This document shows positions 21,801 to 33,800 of a stretch of 64,000 bases of DNA, one piece after another (within the stretch, counting starts at the first letter, position 1; each line of letters opens with the position of its first letter). Origin of the DNA: Arion vulgaris. Taxonomy: Eukaryota > Mollusca > Gastropoda > Stylommatophora > Arionidae. The position numbers and the translations under genes were made by a program. The notes under the pieces are model-generated. The model did not search any database and was not told the origin of the DNA. It saw nothing but the letters and a program-made list of their open reading frames with translations. The stretch is from positions 12,716,171 through 12,780,170 of the forward strand of contig CM036775.1 in NCBI GenBank assembly GCA_020796225.1. The letters are read 5' to 3'.

Positions 21801-24800
21801 CAGACTTTAAAAATATTTAACTGTAAAAAAAATATTTTGAAGTAAATTAAATGAGAAGTTTATATAAACAAACCGTTTATATGTCCTGGCAAGAATTATA
21901 CACGCTTATCAGTTCTGGAATGTTAATGAACTGGAGGAGTTGAAGAAAGTAAATGCCATACCGTAAGTTTACAGAGATTAGGAGTAGAATAGCTCAAGAA
22001 AAAAACAGCTTTTATGAAAATGAAAAACGCACTATCAGTGAATTCACTACCAATGACACTGCAGAAACGAGTACTCCAGTGTTATATTCTTCTTCTTCTT
22101 CTTTGTGTTTGTTCTTTACGACCAATCTTAATCACTCTTTGTGATATGTTTGATCTTTCCCAAAGAATGTGTATACGTTGCACATTGGTTTGGTAGGCCC
22201 TAAACGCATAGACTTCTATACGTTTAGGACACATACATCTGATTTCATCCACACCTCCTTAGTCGCCTCTTACGACATGCGTGGCAGGTAAAGTGGTTTA
22301 TTCTTTACACCCACATTTGGGCCCCGTAACCACTCAGGCCCCGTAACCACTCAGGCCCGTAACCACTCAGGCCCCGGTAACCACTCAGGCCCCGGGTAAC
22401 CACTCAGGCCCCTAGTAACCATTCAGGCCCCGGTAACCACTCGGCCCCGTAACTATTCAGGCCCCGGTAACCACTCAGGCTCCGGTAACCACTCGGACCC
22501 CGGTAACCACTCAGGCCCCGGTAACCACTCGGACCCCGGTAACCACTCAGGCCCCGGTAACCACTCGGGCCTCGGTAACCATTCAGGCCCCGGTAACCAC
22601 TCAGGCCCCGGTAACCACTCAGGCCCCGGTAACCACTCGGACCCCGGTAACCACTCGGACCCCGGTAGCCACTCAGGCCCCGGTAACCACTCAGGCCCCG
22701 GTAACCACTCAGGCGAGGGCGCAGTGTTATATTGAATCAATACTCATCCGTGTGGTGTCGGGGCTCGCAAGGAGCAAGAATAGTACCACTGCGACCTACA
22801 AGGCATGTCGAAAGAAGCGACTGAGGTAGGGGTCTAGTGAAGCTACCCTAGTAAATAAAAAAGCAGCGCAGAAATTGGATATGCTGGCCTACTTGTAGGC
22901 GCATAACTGACACATGGTACAATCGGTCTTAGGCTCAGATCACATACAAATCACACAGAGTGGTTGATATATGGAGAGTTCAAGGTAGAAGAAGAATGCC
23001 CAAGAGAAAGCAGCTTCTACGAAAATGAAAAACACAGTATGCGTGAATTCATTACCGATGACACTGCGAAAACAGTACTCAGTGCTATATTGATCCAATA
23101 CTTATGTATAGCAGCGAATCATGGACAATGAACAAACAATCAATAAGATCATTGGAAGCCACAGGGATGTAGTTTTACAGAAGAATGCTGAAAATGCCAT
23201 GGACAGCTATAAAAACAAATGAGGAGGTTTTAAATCAGGCCTGCACACAAAGAAACCTCATCAAAAGAATAAGAATCCGACAATCAAAGTTCTTCGGGTA
23301 TATAATGCGAAGAGAAGGTTTAATACATTTGGTAACAACAGGTAAAATTCAGGGAAGGAGAGATCGCGGAAGACAGAGGGAGAAGATGTTAGATGGTCTG
23401 ACATCGTGGTTCGACAGAAGATCGACATCAGAACTGACTATCTGCACGAAGGAGAGAAGGTTGTGGAGAGACATAATCGCCTATGCCAACAGACATGGCA
23501 CTTGATTGATTGAAATTTACAGAACAAACTTGGTCAAGTTGTTACCAGATAAGAAAGTGATCTAGCTCATTTTAATAGGAAAATTGTTTGCTGTAAGACT
23601 GAAAAAAATATCGAGTTTGAAATGGACTTCAGTTACCTCTGAAGTCGGAAAAGTCCAGCCTGTATGGCGGGGGGCGCTGATAATAAGGAAAGCATACCTT
23701 CACTCAAAAATCAGTCAGTAGCTGCGCCAGAATTAATAGCGAGAGAAAACGAAGAGAAGAAGAAGAAGAAGTAGACTACAGTAAAACTGATTACCAATGA
23801 TGAAAGATGAACATAAATTTAACCCAATCCATACCGTTAACCGTTATAGGGGCGTACAAATTTCCGCTAATCACACCACCAACCACTATAGTGACTTTTC
23901 ACATAGAACTCTTTCTCTTTGTACTTATATTTCCTAGTTGTTATCATAACTATATATAATAAAATAATGTATATATTAATAATATATTAAACAGTGAGGA
24001 TGTCTATAGCTAAGAGGTAGTGCGCTCGGTTACAGCCTAGCGTACCGGTTCAAACTCTGCGGCAGGCAATTTGAAAGCAAATTCGCATCCGTGCATTGTT
24101 ACGAACTATAAAAATAGACCCCACTGTTGAGAAAGCAATGGCAAACTACTGAACGTATAAGTGGTGCCTAGAAAATCAACAACTAGTTTGCTGTGGTTGA
24201 TGACTAAGTTATGTGAAGGATATTCCAAGATTTTTATCTCATATTAAACGGTAATAAAACAAACTAAGGAGCCCTTTTCGTACCACGTGGTCTATTGGGG
24301 AATTCGGTGATAGACCAGTATTTTGTCATTCACCAACAGTACAAGACACAAAGATCAAGATGAAAGTGAAAAGACAGATGATAAAAGTATTTTATACCAA
24401 CACTTTGTTACCAGTGCAAATTTAGTCTCTTACAGCAACACATCACAAAAGCTCACCACGTGTGAAATGAAATGCTTGAGGAAGGCAGTGGAAGTCACCA
24501 GGAAAGATAGACTACGAAATGAGGACATCAGAAGCAGAGTGGGCATAACTCATGCACCGAATACATCGAAAGACAACAAATGCAGTGGTTTGGACATTTA
24601 TGAGAATGAAATACAACCAACCACCAATAACAGCATACAATAAAAAGAGAACAGGTACTAGAGCTAAGGAAGACCAAGAAAATATGGATAGACAATATCA
24701 AGACCACACTACAACACAACAAGGCACTCATCTAGCTCTAGAACGAATTAAAGCTTCCATCCTAGCAACTGCAGAGTGGACAACCAACTACATCTTCCAC

Positions 24801-27800
24801 CTGGGAATAGATAATAGATAGACAGTACAAGATCAACATCATGAGCACCATCTTGTCTGGTACCCAACTGAAGCTGTGTCGACATAAGCACCATCTTATC
24901 TGGTACCCAACTGAAGCTGTGTCGACATAAGCACCATCTTGTCTGGTACCCAACTGAAGCTGTGTCGACATGAGCACCATCTTGTCTGGTACCCAACTGA
25001 AGCTGTGTCGACATAAGCACCATCTTGTCTGGTACCCAACTGAAGCTGTGCCGACATGAACACCATCTTGTCTGGTACCCAACTGAAGCTGTGTCGACAT
25101 AAGCACCATCTTGTCTGGTACCCAACTGAAGCTGTGTCGACATGAGCACCATCTTGTCTGGTACCCAACTGAAGCTGTGTCGACATAAGCACCATCTTGT
25201 CTGGTACCCAACTGAAGCTGTGTCGACATGAGCACCATCTTGTCTGGTACCCAACTGAAGCTGTGTCGACATAAGCACCATCTTGTCTGGTACCCAACTG
25301 AAGCTGTGTCGACATGAGCACCATCTTGTCTGGTACCCAACTGAAGCTGTGTCGACATGAGCACCATCTTGTCTGGTACCCAACTGAAGCTGTGTCGACA
25401 TGAGCACCATCTTGTCTGGTACCCAACTGAAGCTGTGTCGACATGAGCACCATCTTGTCTGGTACCCAACTGAAGCTGTGTCGACATGAGCACCATCTTG
25501 TCTGGTACCCAACTGAAGCTGTGTCGACATGAGCACCATCTTGTCTGGTACCCAACTGAAGCTGTGTCGACATGAGCACCATCTTGTCTGGTACCCAACT
25601 GAAGCTGTGTCGACATGAGCACCATCTTGTCTGGTACCCAACTGAAGCTGTGTCGACATGAGCACCATCTTGTCTGGTACCCAACTGAAGCTGTGTCGAC
25701 ATGGGCACCATCTTGTCTGGTACCCAACTGAAGCTGTGCCGACATGCACCATCTTGTCTGGTACCCAACTGAAGCTGTGTCGACATAAGCACCATCTTGT
25801 CTGGTACCCAACTGAAGCTGTGTCGACATGAGCACCATCTTGTCTGGTACCCAACTGAAGCTGTGTCGACATAAGCACCATCTTGTCTGGTACCCAACTG
25901 AAGCTGTGTCGACATGAGCACCATCTTGTCTGGTACCCAACTGAAGCTGTGTCGACATGAGCACCATCTTGTCTGGTACCCAACTGAAGCTGTGTCGACA
26001 TAAGCACCATCTTGTCTGGTACCCAACTGAAGCTGTGTCGACATGAGCACCATCTTGTCTGGTACCCAACTGAAGCTGTGTCGACATTAGCACCATCTTG
26101 TCTGGTACCCAACTGAAGCTGTGTCGACATGAGCACCATCTTGTCTGGTACCCAACTGAAGCTGTGTCGACATAAGCACCATCTTGTCTGGTACCCAACT
26201 GAAGCTGTGTCGACATGAGCACCATCTTGTCTGGTACCCAACTGAAGCTGTGTCGACATGAGCACCATCTTGTCTGGTACCCAACTGAAGCTGTGTCGAC
26301 ATGAGCACCATCTTGTCTGGTACCCAACTGAAGCTGTGTCGACATAAGCACCATCTTGTCTGGTACCCAACTGAAGCTGTGTCGACATGAGCACCATCTT
26401 GTCTGGTACCCAACTGAAGCTGTGTCGACATAAGCACCATCTTGTCTGGTACCCAACTGAAGCTGTGTCGACATGAGCACCATCTTGTCTGGTACCCAAC
26501 TGAAGCTGTGTCGACATGAGCACCATCTTGTCTGGTACCCAACTGAAGCTGTGTCGACATGAGCACCATCTTGTCTGGTACCCAACTGAAGCTGTGTCGA
26601 CATGAGCACCATCTTGTCTGGTACCCAACTGAAGCTGTGCCGACATGAACACCATCTTGTCTGGTACCCAACTGAAGCTGTGTCGACATAAGCACCATCT
26701 TGTCTGGTACCCAACTGAAGCTGTGTCGACATAAGCACCATCTTGTCTGGTACCCAACTGAAGCTGTGTCGACATGAGCACCATCTTGTCTGGTACCCAA
26801 CTGAAGCTGTGTCGACATAAGCACCATCTTGTCTGGTACCCAACTGAAGCTGTGTCGACATGAGCACCATCTTGTCTGGTACCCAACTGAAGCTGTGTCG
26901 ACATGAGCACCATCTTGTCTGGTACCCAACTGAAGCTGTGTCGACATGAGCACCATCTTGTCTGGTACCCAACTGAAGCTGTGTCGACATAAGCACCATC
27001 TTGTCTGGTACCCAACTGAAGCTGTGTCGACATAAGCACCATCTTGTCTGGTACCCAACTGAAGCTGTGTCGACATTAGCACCATCTTGTCTGGTACCCA
27101 ACTGAAGCTGTGTCGACATGAGCACCATCTTGTCTGGTACCCAACTGAAGCTGTGTCGACATGAGCACCATCTTGTCTGGTACCCAACTGAAGCTGTGTC
27201 GACATGAGCACCATCTTGTCTGGTACCCAACTGAAGCTGTGTCGACATGAGCACCATCTTGTCTGGTACCCAACTGAAGCTGTGTCGACATGAGCACCAT
27301 CTTGTCTGGTACCCAACTGAAGCTGTGTCGACATGAGCACCATCTTGTCTGGTACCCAACTGAAGCTGTGTCGACATGAGCACCATCTTGTCTGGTACCC
27401 AACTGAAGCTGTGTCGACATGAGCACCATCTTGTCTGGTACCCAACTGAAGCTGTGTCGACATGAGCACCATCTTGTCTGGTACCCAACTGAAGCTGTGT
27501 CGACATGAGCACCATCTTGTCTGGTACCCAACTGAAGCTGTGTCGACATAAGCACCATCTTGTCTGGTACCCAACTGAAGCTGTGTCGACATGAGCACCA
27601 TCTTGTCTGGTACCCAACTGAAGCTGTGTCGACATAAGCACCATCTTGTCTGGTACCCAACTGAAGCTGTGTCGACATGAGCACCATCTTGTCTGGTACC
27701 CAACTGAAGCTGTGTCGACATGAGCACCATCTTGTCTGGTACCCAACTGAAGCTGTGTCGACATGAGCACCATCTTGTCTGGTACCCAACTGAAGCTGTG

Positions 27801-30800
27801 TCGACATGAGCACCATCTTGTCTGGTACCCAACTGAAGCTGTGTCGACATGAGCACCATCTTGTCTGGTACCCAACTGAAGCTGTGTCGACATGAGCACC
27901 ATCTTGTCTGGTACCCAACTGAAGCTGTGTCGACATGAGCACCATCTTGTCTGGTACCCAACTGAAGCTGTGTCGACATGAGCACCATCTTGTCTGGTAC
28001 CCAACTGAAGCTGTGTCGACATGAGCACCATCTTGTCTGGTACCCAACTGAAGCTGTGTCGACATGAGCACCATCTTGTCTGGTACCCAACTGAAGCTGT
28101 GTCGACATGAGCACCATCTTGTCTGGTACCCAACTGAAGCTGTGTCGACATGAGCACCATCTTGTCTGGTACCCAACTGAAGCTGTGTCGACATTAGCAC
28201 CATCTTGTCTGGTACCCAACTGAAGCTGTGTCGACATAAGCACCATCTTGTCTGGTACCCAACTGAAGCTGTGTCGACATGAGCACCATCTTGTCTGGTA
28301 CCCAACTGAAGCTGTGTCGACATGAGCACCATCTTGTCTGGTACCCAACTGAAGCTGTGTCGACATGAGCACCATCTTGTCTGGTACCCAACTGAAGCTG
28401 TGTCGACATGAGCACCATCTTGTCTGGTACCCAACTGAAGCTGTGTCGACATAAGCACCATCTTGTCTGGTACCCAACTGAAGCTGTGTCGACATAGCAC
28501 ATCTTGTCTGGTACCCAACTGAAGCTGTGTCGACATGAGCACCATCTTGTCTGGTACCCAACTGAAGCTGTGTCGCATAGCACCATCTGTCTGGTACCCA
28601 ACTGAAGCTGTGTCGACATTAGCACCATCTTGTCTGGTACCCAACTGAAGCTGTGTCGACATAAGCACCATCTTGTCTGGTACCCAACTGAAGCTGTGTC
28701 GACATGAGCACCATCTTGTCTGGTACCAACTGAAGCTGTGTCGACAGGCACCATCTTGTCTGGTACCCAACTGAAGCTGTGTCGACATTAGCACCATCTT
28801 GTCTGGTACCCAACTGAAGCTGTGTCGACATGAGCACCATCTTGTCTGGTACCCAACTGAAGCTGTGTCGACATGAGCACCATCTTGTCTGGTACCCAAC
28901 TGAAGCTGTGTCGACATGAGCACCATCTTGTCTGGAACCCAACTGAAGCTGTGTCGACATGAGCACCATCTTGTCTGGTACCCAACTGAAGCTGTGTCGA
29001 CAGACACCATCTTGTCTGGTACCCAACTGAAGCTGTGTCGACATGAGCACCATCTTGTCTGGTACCCAACTGAAGCTGTGTCGACATAGCACCATCTTGT
29101 CTGGTACCCAACTGAAGCTGTGTTGACATGAGCACCATCTTGTCTGGTACCCAACTGAAGCTGTGTCGACATGAGCACCATCTTGTCTGGTACCCAACTG
29201 AAGCTGTGTCGACATAAGCACCATCTTGTCTGGTACCCAACTGAAGCTGTGTCGACATGAGCACCATCTTGTCTGGTACCCAATGAAGCTGTTCGACATA
29301 GCACCATCTTGTCTGGTACCCAACTGAAGCTGTGTCGACATCGAGCACCATCTTGTCTGGTACCAACTGAAGTGTGTCGACTAGCACCATCTTGTCTGGT
29401 ACCACTGAAGTTGTGTCGACTGAGCACCATCTTGTCTGGTACCCAACTGAAGTGTGTCGACATGAGCACCATCTTGTCTGGTACCACTGAAGCTGTGTCG
29501 ATCAGGCACCATCTTGTCTGGTACCCAACTGAAGCTGTCGACATGCACCATCTTGTCTGGTACCAACTGAAGCTTGTCGACATGAGCACCATCTTGTCTG
29601 GTACCCAACTGAAGCTGTGTCGACATGAGCACCATCTTGTCTGGTACCCAACTGAAGCTGTGTCGACATAAGCACCATCTTGTCTGGTACCCAACTGAAG
29701 CTGTGTCGACATGAGCACCATCTTGTCTGGTACCCAACTGAAGTGTGTCGACATAGCACCATCTTGTCTGGTACCCAACTGAAGCTGTGTCGACATAGCA
29801 CCATCTTGTTCTGGTACCCAACTGAAGCTATGTCGACATGAGCACCATCTTGTCTGGTACCCAACTGAAGCTGTGTCGACATAAGCACCATCTTGTCTGG
29901 TACCCAACTGTGCTGTGTCGACATAGGCACCATCTTGTCTGGTACCCAACTGAAGCTTGTCGACATAGCACCATCTTGTCTGGTACCCAACTGAAGCTAT
30001 GTCGACATAAGCACCATCTTGTCTGGTACCCAACTGAAGCTGTGTCGACATAAGCACCATCTTGTCTGGCATCAACTGAGCTGTGTCACTGAGATCCGTT
30101 ATGGCTGAAAATTCAATTCTCATTGTGATTCAACTCGACCCACGACAAGAAGCGCGTGCACTAATCAATACAGAGATATGAGCTTTCCTATGCGCCTACA
30201 TCAGTTCCTCTTCACACAGCCTTTAAAGTAACATGTACTATGTCTTTGCTCCTTCAAGCCTCGACAGGTGAGCCGAGTAATAACGTCAGGTTCGTAATCA
30301 AAACTAACAAAAATAACCATTAACTCTTAGTCGTTTTTCCTAGAGGACTGGTTCGAAGTCCGTCTGCAATCAGGACATGTTGTTGAGCTGGACAAGGCAA
30401 TGACGAAAGGATATCAGGTATTATCAGCTAAGGGGACTGCCTGAGAGTGTGATAGACTCGGCCTGTTAGCTGTGGACGCCTCATAGCTCAGGTTCGACCC
30501 TGTCCGGCATTTGTCAGAGTCCCCTGATCTTACTCAGGACGATAACGTGAGTACCTCGAAAGTCGAGAAAATCTGCCTGTATGGCGAGGAATACTAATAC
30601 GAGTACATTGAGCACGGCTGCCAGTGTAAATAATTTACAATTGCTGCTGCCATTGTAGAAATTGGAAAAACGGATTTTCCCCAAAATCAGTTTCAAGATG
30701 AAACTTCGTCTGAGTTGAAAGGGACGAAAATAAAAAAGAAGAAAGCAGCAGGTTCCTCCACGGATCGGTTTTTTTTTTTTAAATATGACTTCTTCTTTCA

Positions 30801-33800
30801 ATCTCTCTGTCTTCTTCTTCTTCTCGTTCGCTGATGTTCAATGTCTACACAATGAGTAAGGTTCTCTGGGTGTATGTTGTTGTGTTTGTTAGTTCATCAA
30901 GGCTTCCAAACAGCTTCCATCTCACTGTGTATTGCTTGTTTAAAGCTTTGCTAAAATATGGACTGGGAATGAGGTCTGTCTTCATCTCTTCATGTAGAGT
31001 ATCCTATGAACATCACACTCATTATAGTCCATCTGAAAAACTTTGAATTTTTAGCCAGTTCTCTCGCCATCTCCATCGTCATGCTTAAGATTTCTTTAAT
31101 GTTCTGTTGCCACCACCGACTATACAGGAGACTTTTTCTGCACACTATCTTCTTCTTCTTCGAACGCTCCATTTCGACTACTAGTTAACCACTCTGTGTG
31201 CTTTGTATGTGATCTGAGAATAAGAGCGATTGTACGTTGTCCCAGTTATGCACCTACAAGTAGGCCAGCATGTCCGATTTCTGCGCTGCTTTTTATTTTC
31301 TAGAGTAGCATCCCTTGGGCCTACATCATTCACCTCTTACGACATGCATTGTAGGTCGCGGTGGTACTATTCTTTGCTTCCCTTGCGAGCCTCGGCACCA
31401 CACGGGCGTCGCACATTTGAATTCCGACGTAGTCAGAGCGACTAAAATGTTACCTCTGACTGAATTTTGCGTGAAGTCATGCTTTTCTTATCATAAATAT
31501 CTTTCGTCATTCAGGCGAGCTTTAATCCGACTTCTGGTGTACTTGTAATTTAGATCTTTCAAGTCAAGGATCCAGAGGGAGACCTGTAGTCCAACCGCTT
31601 TAATCAGACTTCTGATGTACTTGTAATTTAGATCTCTAAGTCAAGGATCAGGAGACCTGTAGTCCAGCCGAGTACTGTATACACACGGAAAAATGTTTTA
31701 GACTTCGCTATCGGCGGGCTCACCCGTGTGTTGTCGGTACTCGCACGGGGAGCAAAGAATAGTAACACTGTGACCTACAGTAAGAGGCGACTGAGGTAGG
31801 TCGCAGTGTTACCATTCTTTGCTCCCCTTGTGAGCCCGGCAACACACGGGTGCCCTCTGTCAGTGACGTTCATTTCATTGTTTTCTATGATATCCTTTCT
31901 TTCTTAAACCCTTTAACTCCCATTGATCTCTGAACAGTTATTACTAGTGATATACCTATATACTAACATGGGGCTCTGTGGTTCAGTTGTTAAGCCATTA
32001 CATTGCGTTTCGAATGGCGTGGGTTCAAATCTGAAATAATTTGTGTCCAGAGATTTTTTGGATTGCTGCCAGAGCTACGGAGTTCGTACTTTTTGTCAAC
32101 ACTTTAGGCAGGTGGCGTGCAATTTATACTGAGAGGAACCGAGTCATATCAGGTAAAACCCAGTGCAATCCTGCGTCTTTAGACAATTTATATATGATAT
32201 AAATTCCATTGGAAATGAAAAGAGGAAGATAGAAGAGATAATAAATTTGGGGATCTCTGTGACGTAGAGAGTTAGATGCTCACCTCTCATTCCAAAGGTA
32301 CTCGGTTCGCTCCAGAGATCCTGATCTCAGTGTAGGTGAGATCAAGTTTCTAGTCCTATCGGAGACGGACGATAAAACGTAGATCCTGTGTTGAAATTAA
32401 GCATGTAAAGGAACAGTTGGCAGTTGAAAATCGAGATGAACAGGTCGAAAAACCGCTGCCTGAGCCAAATACCACTTTAAAAATGTAATAATAAAATTCC
32501 AATAAAATATTTTCCCCATCTTCTAAATTACATCGGAGACCCTCGCTGCTGCCCGAGTTCGTGCACTGCCGTTGAGATCTTCCTGTGTAAGAAAGAGATC
32601 GGTGCACATATGGTTACTCACCGAAGTGAAATGATAATGCGTAATCAATAATCATAACTTAACAATAATTATCAGTATTATTGGTATTGTTACTAAACTG
32701 ACGTCATTGCACCGGCAGACATAGTGCTCAGTCTCCAACGATATCAAGTATGCATTGTGGTCCTGCTCTCCTTCTGAACTTGGTTCCCATGACAGCAGTC
32801 CTGTAAAACTCTCAGTTCTGTGCAAGTTGACCAGCGTCAGCAGCAGTCATTCTCAGATTGTCAATGACATCTTGCACCCATCGTCTTCTAGGTTTTCCTC
32901 TCATTCTTCTTCCAGGCACCATTCCTTCCAAAATTACTTTCTCTAGGCACTAATGTGGTTTGATGTGTCCGAAATATTTAATTTGCCTTGATGTTATGCT
33001 CTTTAATAGTCAACTCTCTTTAATATCAAGCTGTTGCAGAACATAAGCGTTTGTTCTTTTCTCTGTCCATGATATTCTAAGTACTCTTCTATAGCATTAA
33101 CATTCAAATACATTAATGATCATTTCTGCCGCTTTGTCAATGTTTCATGTCTCACAACCATATGTTGTCAAGGGAAAAACGCAGGCTCTTCTTCTTCTTC
33201 TCGTTCGTACTTTACGACCAATTTTAATCACTCTTTGTGATATGTTTGATCTTTGTCAAGAACGTGTATACGTTGCACATTGGTTTGGTAGGCCCCTAAA
33301 CGCATAGATTTCTACACGTTTAGGACACATGCATCCGATTTCAGCCAAACCTCCTTAGTCACCTCTTACGAAATGCATGGCAGGTAACAGTGGTTCTATT
33401 CTTTACACCCCAAATTTGGGCCACGGTAACCACTCGGGCGACGCAGGCTCTTAAACACTTGATTTTTGTTCTTATGTCAGTTCCCTTCCATAAGTTAGTT
33501 AGTTCTTTTAGTTTTTGCAAAGCAATGCTCAGCTTTCTTTTAATTTCTTTTATAGCATTCCCGTCATTTGTCAGCAATGACTCAAGGTATTCAAAGTTGT
33601 CGACTTTTTCTATTTTGGGGCCGTTGACAAATATATTAGCCATCAATTCTATTTTATCAGTTGTAAGCTACATTACACAAAATTGATTGTTGATTCATTC
33701 CCATGTAAAAAAAAACATTCAGGTATTGTTCCATTGATCAGTGTTTTTATGTATTCCTTCAGGGAGTTGAAGTGACTAACTTCTCAACGAGTTGGAATGA

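Larger units (their letters stand above)
21950..23515 (+). mobile_element. LINE ORF2 C-terminal end, split by two SINEs
   Basis: Pieces 21950-22088, 22734-22747 and 22990-23515 encode a LINE tail: [19 protein letters not shown] (frameshifted), [35 protein letters not shown] and [20 protein letters not shown]. The first 100 bp of the element (GAAAATGAAAAACGCACTAT) appear again at 23017, so two copies or a local duplication are joined here. Confidence 0.75.

Noticed and set aside
22453..22740. Proline-rich ORF with PEWLPG repeats
   Set aside because: Translation of the 18-bp array that grew from the SINE B 5' end.
24748..30123. Very long - strand ORFs (up to 1132 codons) with a repeated [11 protein letters not shown] pattern
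   Set aside because: They are produced by the 43-bp satellite, whose unit has no - strand stop in any frame. The same peptide appears in all frames, and nothing outside the array is coding.
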